Source of the DNA: Dissophora ornata
Taxonomy: Eukaryota > Mortierellomycota > Mortierellomycetes > Mortierellales > Mortierellaceae
Assembly (NCBI GenBank): GCA_025201705.1
Contig: MU616591.1
Location: forward strand, 28,479 to 92,478
Reading direction: 5' to 3'
Length of the DNA: 64,000 nucleotides
In this document: one piece after another, positions 33,296 through 42,868 of the stretch
Layout: every line of letters begins with the position of its first letter
Position numbering within the stretch: position 1 is the stretch's first letter
Notes under the pieces: model-generated
What the model was told of the DNA's origin: nothing
Database searches by the model: none
Seen by the model: only the letters and a program-made list of their open reading frames with translations
Translations under genes and position numbers: made by a program

Positions 33296-35225
33296 TTAAA
33301 CATCAGTTGTCTTGCCGTCTTCCGCCTTTGAAATACCCTCGCTTCCCGCCGTCGTTAGATTTTCACGTTCATGCATCACCTGCTCCTGTGCTCGGGTTCG
33401 TCGTTCACGCTTGCCCGACAGGAACCAGGCAACAATGCCTACTCCCATGGTGGTCGCAGCGACCTTGGTGCCCAGAGGGATCTTTTCCTTGGCCCATTGG
33501 TCACCACTAGCCCCACCGGTACCGTAAGTCTTCTTACCGCCAGCCGTGCTGTTGTTAATGCTTTGGATTGATGATTGGTCCTGAGATTGGCTGTTCTTGA
33601 GCTCCGCATGATGCGCCTCAGCTGTTTTCCGCGCCTCATCTCGCTGTATCTTGGCCAGACGCTCCTTTTCCTGCTGTTCTCGGAGGCGGGCGTCATTATC
33701 GAGTTGTTCCTTCAACCTACTCTCCTTCTCTTTCTGTTCCTTCAGTTGTATCTCTTTCTCTTGCTGCACCTTGAGCTGACGTTCCTTCTCCTGTTGCTCC
33801 TTAAGTTGGCGTTCCTTCTCTTGTTGCTCCTTCAATTGACGCTCCTTCTCTTGTTGCTCTTTAAGCTGGCGTTCTTTCTTCTGTTGTTCCTTCAATTGAC
33901 GCTCCTTTTCCTGTTGCTCCTGAAATTGGCGTTCCTTCTCTTGTTGCTCCTTCAACTGACGCTCTTTCTCTTGTTGCTCCTTNNNNNNNNNNNNNNNNNN
34001 NNNNNNNNNNNNNNNNNNNNNNNNNNNNNNNNNNNNNNNNNNNNNNNNNNNNNNNNNNNNNNNNNNNNNNNNNNNNNNNNNNNNNNNNNNNNNNNNNNNN
34101 NNNNNNNNNNNNNNNNNNNNNNNNNNNNNNNNNNNNNNNNNNNNNNNNNNNNNNNNNNNNNNNNNNNNNNNNNNNNNNNNNNNNNNNNNNNNNNNNNTGA
34201 CGTTCCTTCTCTTGTTGCTCCTTCAACCGACGCTCCTTCTCTTGTTGCTCTTTCAATTGACGTTCCTTCTCTTGTTGCTCCTTCAATTGACGCTCCTTCT
34301 CCTGTTGCTCTTTAAGCTGGCGTTCTTTCTTCTGCTGCTCCTTCAATTGACGTTCCTTTTCCTGTTGTTCCTTCAATTGACGTTCCTTCTCCTGTTGCTC
34401 CCTAAGTTGGCGTTCTTTCTCTTGTTGCTCCTTCAACTGACGCTCCTTCTCTCTCTGTTCTTTCATCTGTCTCTCGTGGGCCAGCTTCTCCTTCTCCAAA
34501 CGCTCCATCTCCTGCTGCTCCAACAGTTTACTCTCACGATCCCACTTTGCCTTCGCCAAGAGATCCTTTTCCTCCTGCTCTTGAAGTCGTCGACGAGCTT
34601 CACTCTCTTGCTGAACCAGAATCCTAGATTCTTTTTCCTGTTGCTCAACCAATCTTTGTTCCTGCTCTTGCAGTTCTCGCAGACGCTGTTCCTTTGCCAG
34701 ATTGGCTGCGACAACGTCATTTGATTCAACCTTGGTACCTGCGGCAATACCGTTGATCGAATTGGAAGCTGTTGGCGCTGAAGATGGCAGGTGTTGTTTT
34801 AACTGTTGCTGTTGCTTCTGTTTGTGCAGATGCTTGGACACGCGATGCATGAGTTCCTTTTTGCGGCCGCCAACTTTCAATCCGTTCTCCTTGAGCAGCG
34901 TGCGTAAATCTGGGATTGTCATAGCTTCCAGTTCTTCAGCTGTATATTTCAGCGTCTGGGCAGGCCTTGCTCTATTCTCACCGGCATTGTTGCTGCTGTT
35001 GCTGGAGTGCTCCGATTTTCTTGGGGTAGAGCAGGAGGTGTATGCACGCAGGGAAGACGATGGTAATGATAAGGTCCCGGATGCACGGAGAGATGACAAG
35101 GATGGTGTTCTTCTGATAGGCGTCCTTGCCAGAGCATATACTGTTCTGTACTGCCGCTTGGTTACGTGCGGGGTGAGCGTGGCCACGGAACGTCCTACGA
35201 CCAGGCGCGCTTGTTTGAACAACAT
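33296..35225 (-). CDS. SAP-domain, probably mitochondrial coiled-coil membrane protein (contains assembly gap)
   Basis: Single exon interrupted by 215 N at 33983-34197. The N-terminus (MLFKQARLVVGRSVATLTPH then KRQYRTVYALARTP) is basic, amphipathic and lacks acids, like a mitochondrial presequence. A SAP motif follows near residues 100-135 (MTIPDLRTLLKENGLKVGGR then KKELMHRV). Then comes a very long Gln/Glu/Lys/Arg coiled coil built from a ten-residue unit (KEQQEKERQL), and near the C-terminus one hydrophobic helix (KVAATTMGVGIVAWFL) before a charged tail. N-terminal side shows 342 codons, C-terminal side 228 residues. The two sides are in different frames across 215 N but agree if the gap is 4+30n (for example 214). 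A SAP plus mitochondrial membrane layout recalls yeast Aim34, but that is only a suggestion. Confidence 0.7.
33723..34460 (-). repeat. 30-bp coding minisatellite
   Basis: Tandem 30-bp units (minus strand encodes EKERQLKEQQ in rotating form; plus strand looks like CGTTCCTTCTCTTGTTGCTC plus ten bases) run on both sides of the gap. About 8-9 units are visible on each side with third-position and Gln/Arg differences. All retain the reading frame. Confidence 0.85.
33983..34197. other. Assembly gap (215 N)
   Basis: Run of 215 N inside the minisatellite. The last unit before it stops after base 23 of 30 and the first base after it is base 28, so the true missing length should be 4 plus a multiple of 30. 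Confidence 0.95.
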
Positions 35226-35907
35226 GATTTCTAGATAACTAGATAAATTGGCAAAAGGGGTCAGCTACTCTGTGTATCTTGGGTTCGAAAAGATGAGCAG
35301 CGTTTTGTCCTGGCTTACTATTGTTTTCAGGTGTTAAAGCAGGGTTGCGTAGGCAAAAGGAGAGAAAGGATCGGGAGTGATGGCAACACAAACAAGACAC
35401 TGATCAGAATGACGAGACATTCAGCAAACCGATGCTCCCGAAATGCCGTTGTGGAACAACAAACAACGACTGCCCCCCTCCATTTTGGGCGAAATATGCG
35501 CTGATTATTTGATTTCGCAGTTTTAGGCGCTCTGCGCCCACAATAAAAGTTACGATACTCAATAAACCGCCGATAATCAATATGGTTTACTGCATTAATT
35601 GTTTTTTTGAATGAAACTGACTGGCCCTGACTCAGGCTGCGCATCAGGCCTGTCGATTGACTTTTTTGTTTGATCCGTCAACGCACACACACACACACAC
35701 ACACACACATGCACCACCCCCCTCAGTCTAAACTCCCTCTGCATATTTTTTTTTTTGGGTTGTTTTGTTTACTTTGTTTCTCACCTTCCTCTTCCCTCTC
35801 TCGCTCTCGCCTTCCCTCTTTGCTCTCTTCCTACCCTTTCTGATCCTTCGCCTACATTTGCACTCTCAACACCTAATTGAAAGTTTAGGCTAAACCTAGT
35901 ATATACC
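35226..35907. other. Divergent promoter region
   Basis: About 680 bases between the start codons of the SAP-domain gene and the DsbA-like gene. It holds a (CA)13 microsatellite at 35684-35709, a poly(T) tract near 35746-35755, and a C/T-rich leader before 35908. No gene is seen. Confidence 0.55.
35684..35709. repeat. (CA)13 microsatellite
   Basis: Thirteen uninterrupted CA dinucleotides, about 200 bases before the start codon of the plus-strand gene. Confidence 0.95.
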
Positions 35908-37155
35908 ATGAGCCAAGAGCTGTGCAAAGGGAACTGTGGTGTAGTCCCTTCAGTAGTCCAAGATACTGCCACCACCTTGACAACCACTCTCTATCAATTG
36001 GGGCTCACCACTCCCAATTCCCCCAGTTGCACCAGCACCAGCGCCAACGCCAGCGCCAGCGTCTGCGCCGAATCCATCCACAAGTCCACCACCACCCCTT
36101 GCTCTGGTCTGCAAACCCCACCCTCCGAAAACGCTGACGCGGAAACCGACGAGAAAGGAGATCATGAAATAGAATCAAATACCGATCAAGAAGAAGAAGA
36201 AGCGGAGCTTGAATCCTCTTCGACTACAGCACATCCTGAATCCGAGGAAACAATAATAGCACCCTTCTCGGTAACAAAGTCCAGGATTCGCCTCGACATT
36301 TCCTCGGATACAACATGCCCTTGGTGTTTCATCGCCAAACGCAGGATTGCCAAGGCCATCCAGATGTTCTATGCACTCTCCTCGCCTGAACACGAGACAA
36401 AACGGGTCCGATTCGATATCCATTGGCACCCTTACCAACTCGATCCTCAAGCTCCCCTCGTACCTATACTGAAATCAAAACTGTACACACGCAAGTTTGG
36501 GCCCGACCAAGCAATTTTCGTGAGGGACCGGGTAGTCCAGGCGGCTAAAGTGGAGGGGATCGAGTTCTTGCCGGCGGACCAGTGTTTATATCGCAATACG
36601 TTGATTTCGCATAGGCTAATCAAGTACGCGAGGGAGAGGCTGGGGAGGGAGCTGTTTGAGGCGAGCTTTAAAAGCCGACATACCAACATCGACAATAATA
36701 GCAGCATTAGCCGCATCGAGAACGATGATGATGGTGAACAAAAAGGAGAAGAAGAAGAAGAAGAAGAAGAAGAAGAAGAAATCGACGAGTTTGGAAATAT
36801 GGTCGAGGATGCCATGGTCGAAGAGCTTTTCCATAGCCATTTCGAACGCGGCGAGTGCGGCGACATTCCCACTCTCAAGAAGTGTGCACGCAATGTCCTC
36901 CTTGCCTTGGCAGCGGATCATGCTGCTGCTGGTAATGAACCCGTGGACACCGAGAAGATTGAGAGGGAGGTTGAGGAGATTGAAAGGTACCTCGCAACAG
37001 ATGAGGACCTACAACAGATCATGGACGAGATTCAGGTAGCAAAGCACCAGATGGGCTTTCATGGCGTACCCACAATTGTGGTCCAGAGCATGTATCTCGT
37101 GCCAGGAGGCCAGGACTGCGCAACCTTTGTCGAGATTTTCAAGCGCGTTGTGTAA
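35908..37155 (+). CDS. DsbA/FrnE-like thioredoxin-fold oxidoreductase
   Basis: Single exon, 415 residues. After a 125-residue low-complexity Thr/Ser/Ala then Glu-rich N-terminus, the thioredoxin fold starts at RIRLDISSDTTCPWCFIAKR with an intact CPWC redox motif (Cys137 and Cys140). The helical insertion is recognisable (KVEGIEFLPADQCLYRNTL, SHRLIKYARE, ELFHSHFERGECGDIPTL). The cis-Pro element is in GFHGVPTIVVQSMYLVPG near the end. This is the FrnE/2-hydroxychromene-carboxylate-isomerase branch of DsbA, usually cytosolic, about 210-250 residues long; the extra length here comes from the N-terminus and from an in-frame (GAA)11 tract (36748-36780) that inserts poly-Glu in the helical domain. 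Substrate unknown. Confidence 0.9.
   Translation: MSQELCKGNCGVVPSVVQDTATTLTTTLYQLGLTTPNSPSCTSTSANASASVCAESIHKSTTTPCSGLQTPPSENADAETDEKGDHEIESNTDQEEEEAELESSSTTAHPESEETIIAPFSVTKSRIRLDISSDTTCPWCFIAKRRIAKAIQMFYALSSPEHETKRVRFDIHWHPYQLDPQAPLVPILKSKLYTRKFGPDQAIFVRDRVVQAAKVEGIEFLPADQCLYRNTLISHRLIKYARERLGRELFEASFKSRHTNIDNNSSISRIENDDDGEQKGEEEEEEEEEEEIDEFGNMVEDAMVEELFHSHFERGECGDIPTLKKCARNVLLALAADHAAAGNEPVDTEKIEREVEEIERYLATDEDLQQIMDEIQVAKHQMGFHGVPTIVVQSMYLVPGGQDCATFVEIFKRVV
36748..36780 (+). repeat. In-frame (GAA)11 poly-Glu tract
   Basis: Eleven perfect GAA codons inside the DsbA-like gene, flanked by other acidic codons. It lies in the helical insertion domain, not in the thioredoxin core. Confidence 0.95.
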
Positions 37156-37262
37156 ATAGCTTAATAGCTCAGCCATCGTTCATGAATAAATTGAGTAATG
37201 TAATATTGTACAAAAAAGGCTACAGTGATATCTACAATGTACAAAAAAAAAAAAAGACAAAC

Positions 37263-40200
37263 CTATTCCCAAGCATACTCGTCTTCCTGCAGATCATCGT
37301 CCCCCAGAACCAGCTCATCAAACTCGAAATCATCAATCTCGGTACTACCACCACGACTCTTGCTATTCATGCTGTCTGTATCGTCGCCCCAAAGGCGAAT
37401 GTTGCTGCCAAACTCTGGTCCTCTATCTTGCTGTTGTTTCGAATACTCCTGGTCTTTGCTTTGACCATGTCGGCGTCCTTTAACTGAGTCATATTCAGCG
37501 GCGATAGCTTTGTTTTTGTCTCTATCTGCACTTTTGGCCGCGCCTTTGGCCTTACCCACGCTATTCGATCCCCTATAAACAAGCGATCCAGCAGATACGA
37601 ATCCAGTATTGGGCATGGAAGAGGTGGCAGACGACGAATGGCATTTCGCGGCGGCCAAAGAGTTTGGTGGACTAGTGTAAGTTGCACTCTTTGCAAAGCC
37701 AGTAGCAGGGTGATACACATCTTCCCTTTCGGTTTCCGATTCACCCTCAGAGCTTTCGATGAACAAGATCTTTTCTTCTTCCTCTTCTCGGTCTTCCATG
37801 TCGCTCTCCTTGTTCTTTTCTGAGCCTTGGAATCCAGCTGTGCTGCGCTCCATTGACTTTCGGTGCATCTGAATAACAGGACTTGGCTTGTACCATTGGC
37901 CAGGCTGAGGAGTAAGGGGTAACTCAAACACAACGAACGATCCGGAACCTCTCGTCAAAGGACTCGCCTCCATAGAATTATCGTCCTTGTCCTTGTGCTT
38001 GTCATACCTCTCATCCGATCTATACCACGAAAAAGGTGGCACCAATGGTTCCCGAAAATCAAACCCTCTCCTGGCCTCCGTCCGGTTGCTGTCTTGAGCG
38101 TACGTCATAGCGCTGAACTTTGAGGGTCCTGTGACTGATGCTGACGCTTCATGTGGAAACCCATCCGGAACGTAGCCGTCATGGTTGTACTCTCCAAAAG
38201 CATCGGCAAAGCCATCCATGATTTCCATGTCGACTTCGTCATCGGAAATCGTGTGAAAGTAAGATGTGGTTGACTTTGCAGCAGTACGTGCAGAAACCCC
38301 CGATGGTCCTGTACCTCGATTAGAAGCCGAAGACACGACAGATTCGTATGTTTTTGGTTCGATGTTCATCCTTTTAGACGATGGCTCAACTCGTTTGTTC
38401 CGACTGCCAACATGACCCAACTTTTCTTCTTCGTCGTCACTCAGATCAATAAGACGACGAGATGGGAGGCGCTTAGCTGCACCGAGATTTTGAACATGGA
38501 AGGTCTCAATATCATCCTCGCTCAGCGCCTCGTGCGACGATGAATCGCGTCTCCGATCTAGGAAATCCAAAGTCCTACTACTCTCGGTCCTGGATGAACC
38601 TTTTCCTTTCGGTTTCGCAATGATATCCGGTCCCGATTCATCTGGTCCCGTGCCAGATACACCCCATTGCTTAATTAGCCTAAGCATTCGTTTCGAATAA
38701 GGATCTTCATCCCCTTTTCCCGAATGGACCATCACGCCTGCTAAAGACTGCTCGATTCTCGACTTTGAAAATCCATTCACCATCCGGATAAAATCCATCG
38801 TCCGCGTCGAATGTCCAACCTGAAACGTCGCATCCGGCGTCATGGCCGACCTCTTTTTCGTATCCAAGAGCTTCGCAGCAGCATTTTTAAAGTTGATTTT
38901 CCGGATTTCGCGCTTCGGGATTAGGTACCGCTGCTGAAATCGAGCCAGCTCCTGGGGGTCTAGGAATGCGTTCCGACTGCCGGGTCTTGATCCCGCAATT
39001 GACCCATCTGCTAATTTCCTTCGCTTGCGTGATGTTGAAGGAGTGACATAGTTAGGGACATGAAGATGGACCTCTTCACATTTCGGCGCAGGCCCAGGAG
39101 GCAGTATCCGCGGCGAGTTTGGATAGTATGTGATATTATTTCCTTGAGCAATGGAGCGTTGCACATTCTTGTATGAGGTTTGGGAACGGCGATACTTTTG
39201 CTCCTCTTGACCTTCAGCAAGCAAGAGACAGATTTTGCCTTTACGTTTTCGTCCTGTACGGCCCATTCGTTGAAGCTAGTTCAAAAGGCACAGCGTTACT
39301 AAGGAGCATGTTTCGAAATAGTAACATTCAGAAGATTCGCAATAGACATACCATGCGAATAGGTGATGAATGACTGTCATAGCAGATGATGAGATCCACA
39401 TCTCCGATATCAAGTCCTTCTTCACCAATAGAGGTCGCCACAAGAACGTTATGCTCTCCCTTTTGGAAATCAGCAACGACCTAACGATGTCATGAAAAAG
39501 AGCCGCAATAGTCGTGGATTAGCATTCATGTTCGTCTATAACTTCTTGTATCAGAGGGCCAATTTCCAAAAAGAGTAAATATCTCACCTTTTGCTGCTCT
39601 TTCTGCGAGATACCTTTCTTGCCCTTTGCGGTCGCCTGTCCGATAAAGCTTTGGACCTTGACCAATGGCCGATGTTGATCCAGCACGCGGATGATCTCCT
39701 CGACTGATTCACGGTAGTTGGCAAAGATCATCACACGGGTCTGCGGCAAAGGACCATCGCTGGTCGTGGCAGTGCTCGATGACGCCGCAGAATTAGCCCT
39801 GGCTTGAACAAGAGCGTCGCTTTCGTCCTGGTGACTAACAAAATGCTCCACAACCACACCGACAAGTCTTTCAAGCTTGGGATGACTCATAAAGTTAGGC
39901 TGCTTCATCTTGGCCCTGATACCATCCATCATCCTCATAAAATCCGGAATCTCCTCCATAGCCTTTCGAGCCATAGAAGGTTTGTTGTCGTCGTCCCTGT
40001 CGAAATCTTCATCAAAATTCTTTCGCTTCGATCCTGACGAAGGCGCTCTTGCATTCATCGTGTTGATGCTGCTGCCTGCAAATGGATCCATGTTTGCAAA
40101 GAATGGCCGAATCCCGTGCACCGTCAGTAGCTCATACGCATGCACTAGACCGATGCAAATGGTGACTTGCTTCATAATAAACGCCTTGGTTCCTCCATCC

Positions 40201-41840
40201 AACGATCTCTCCCGCAGACACGCGTCTCTGCCTTGTAGAAGCGCAAACCGAGATAGTTGTCCTGGATCTGCCGTCCTCAGTATATTTTGCTTTGTAAGTC
40301 TATCCAAGAAGGGCCGCATCATTCGATGAAACTTGTCCCTGATCTCACCAACCTCACGCCCACAGGGTACGACCATCTCTTGTATGGTCCGCTTAAAGAC
40401 ATACTTTTGCAGGTCCATTGAATCCTCCGTCCGCATCTCAATCTTGGCAATTTTGAGATTCTGAACAACCTGTTGTACGGTCTTCATATCGCCTCCAGGA
40501 GTCGCCGTCAGGGCCATAACTCGGACATCTCGGTTCAAAGGATCCAGCAATCTGACAACCTCCGAGTAAGCATAGCGCCCAGTCGCGCGATGCGCCTCAT
40601 CGATCACAAGACAGACAATATCCCTTGCCTCACAAATCTCGGACTTGAGGTCGTTCTGTAGTACCTGGGGTGTGCAAAAGATGACCCTCCTTTCAGCCCA
40701 CATCTCCTTTCGTAGTTCCGCATTCTGTTGTCCCGTCAACTCTACTGTTTCGTCCTGTGGGATTCCACAGATGTTGAAACACGCTTCGATTTGCTGGTTG
40801 ACAAGTGGTCGTGTCGGGGCCATAAAAATAATCTTTGATTTCGGGAACCATCGAAAGTAGTTAAGCATCACCACCGCCGCAATAAATGTCTTCCCGAGTC
40901 CTGTAGGGAGTGAAACCAATGTATTGGTGAAGAGTGCGCGACGGATAATGTTGAACTGGTAATCACGCTTTGGATAGTTGATAGGGTATTGCCACGTCTG
41001 AACGGCCTGCTGGTCAATCAGGTGGTGAGTTGGAGGTTGTGCCGGATGTGCGGAGGACTCTGGACTCCGGAAAATGTCCTCTGCAAAGTCATTCGAGGGG
41101 TCAGATCGAGGAAGCATATTCTGCCCAAAGGGATTGTTGGGCCTTGGAGTTTGATGTGTTGTGAAAAGAGGTGCTGGTTGTGGAGGAGGATTAGGACCAC
41201 CAATGCTCGTCGATGCGCCATTGTTTGTAAGGAAAGGAAATGCATTAACGTTGGATCCCTGCCTCTGTTGACCAGCGCTGGGCGTGAAACTACCACTACG
41301 GCTGAGGATATTATTGTTGTTGCGGATAAGAGGCGTAGAAGGCGCTCGCTGCAGAGTTGGATTTTTGGTGGGTTGATTCGTTGCGCCACCAAAAATTGAG
41401 AAATATTTGGTCGGTTGCTGTGCCGCCGATGATGCAGACACTTGTGGACGCTGTGGTTGTGTAGTGCTCTGGCGCGAAGGCGCAACTCGGGGCAGGGCAG
41501 AGGTGACAGGCGCCGGTGGGGCAGATTCTTCTAGAAAATCATTATCGTCCAGCAGCAACTCTGCATCTCCTAGGTCGCCAAACTCCTCGAATTCGTCTCG
41601 AGTTGTTGCTGGAATTCTGGCAGGGTTGCTGACACCATGACTCCTTACGTTCGAGTGAGAGATACCAGTGAAAACGGCCGTGGAATGGTTGCTTTTGTTG
41701 CTCTTTGGGTAGAAGTGTGAGGTTCTCGCTCCGGCATTCAACTGATGCTGACTGTTGGCGCCAGTGAGCATGGCTTTCTCATCGAGGTCAATCTCCAGCG
41801 CGTCTAGGTCGCCAAAGTCATCGTCCATTGGAGGCGACAT
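37263..41840 (-). CDS. MPH1: FANCM/Mph1-type DNA repair helicase
   Basis: Three exons, 39588-41840, 39352-39480 and 37263-39275, splice in phase to 1464 residues. FANCM/Mph1 are superfamily 2 branch-migration helicases that remodel stalled forks and suppress crossovers. Residues 1-285 are disordered with acidic [17 protein letters not shown] repeats. The helicase core has Walker A LPTGLGKT (311-318), APTRPLV, the DEAH box (414-417, [11 protein letters not shown]), LTATPG, the Hef-type insert, then motif V ([20 protein letters not shown]) on exon 2 and motif VI (LQRMGRTGR) at the start of exon 3. The last roughly 630 residues are Ser/Asp/Glu-rich and disordered; no ERCC4 nuclease domain is seen, as in yeast Mph1. 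The two near-identical acidic N-terminal motifs may be protein-binding. Confidence 0.94.
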
Positions 41841-42052
41841 TGCTGCGCTACCGCCCTCTCTATCAATGTACTACTGAATTGTGAGATCGTTTAGGAGGCA
41901 CGATGCTGAAAGATGAAAGGTTTGGCATTGGCGTTCTGGATCATAGCATCCTGGCAAGAGGAGAACGATAAAACATCTGTGAGAGAAAGTCACAAAGTTT
42001 ATTTTATTTTTTTTTGCAGGAGGGCATCGAACGCGTTCTTATTCCTGTGGGC

Positions 42053-42526
42053 CTAGAGATCCTTGGTCATCTCATAGATCAGGTCCGCAGGCTATGTGCA
42101 CAAGGACAAACCATGGCAGTAAGGAACTGAAGTCTCTTTTGACCCAAAATTTACAGAGCGTGAGAAAAAACGTGATACACTTACCCTGCAGATCATGGCC
42201 TTCTTGGCAGCCCAATTGACGACGAGAGGGCGCTGCATCAAGGCAGGGTCCTCGGCGACAACCTTCTGCGCTTCTGCAATGCTCGACACCTGGGGAGCAT
42301 CTTTTCTCAAAAACTCTCGGCAAATCTTGGCGGTTTTCTCGTCACTGCCCTTGTCAGCGCCGAGGAAGGTGAGAATCTGTTCCACCTGCTCGGAAGTGAG
42401 GGGGTTATAGCGGAATTCGATCTTCTCGAGCTGGAAGCCCTTCTTCGTGGCCTCGGCTTCGAGGAGAGGGGTGGCTGTGACACAGGTGCCGCAGTGAGGG
42501 TTATGGTAGAGAGTCAGGGACGCCAT
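42053..42526 (-). CDS. ArsC-family (glutaredoxin-like) reductase
   Basis: Two exons, 42185-42526 and 42053-42091, give 126 residues; the second exon adds only PADLIYEMTKDL. The thioredoxin-like start LTLYHNPHCGTCVTATPLLE has Cys12 and Cys15 where bacterial ArsC has the catalytic HNPxCGTS. The middle (FRYNPLTSEQVEQIL) and the end (QRPLVVNWAAKKAMICRPAD, with RP and the CRP motif) match the ArsC/YfgD family of glutaredoxin-dependent reductases. This fold is mainly bacterial; yeast arsenate reductase Acr2 is an unrelated phosphatase-type enzyme. Having a spliced, intron-bearing copy in a fungus suggests an old transfer. Arsenate as substrate is not shown; the second Cys (CGTC rather than CGTS) is unlike plasmid ArsC. 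Confidence 0.85.
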
Positions 42527-42868
42527 GGCTATCTATCGCGAGGCAACCATATGTTTAAAAGCGTGAGCAACACGGTCGCGTTCATTCGGCTGTCTGTTGA
42601 GATTTGAAGATTCTTGATTCGACTTGAGTAACATCATGTTTTTTGGTGTACATTCTTCTCGGCAATGAATCACCACCTTTTTTGTTGATCCAGCAAAAGT
42701 TCGAATCAGGGGTTGTGTCCTTGATGAGTAAGATGAGAAAAGGTAGCAAAAATGGACCGGAAGTCGCGCCATGGAGGAATGTTTTTTACATGAAGAGAAT
42801 AGGTACCTTATTGGGTTTACCGCGAGATGTTTTAAGAAAGAAACAAAGAGGGAGACGAAATCGCCTTT
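42527..42868. other. Short intergenic region
   Basis: About 340 bases between two minus-strand genes, covering the ArsC-like promoter and the 3' flank of the F-box-like gene. No distinct element is seen. Confidence 0.45.

Noticed and set aside
33575..34315. Long plus-strand Leu/Phe-rich open frame
   Set aside because: It is the antisense shadow of the Gln/Glu/Lys coiled-coil minisatellite; its hydrophobicity comes from complementing CTT/CTC-type codons.
33723..34460. Regular repeats suggesting a CRISPR array
   Set aside because: The units are contiguous without spacers and encode an uninterrupted coiled coil; the genome is eukaryotic.
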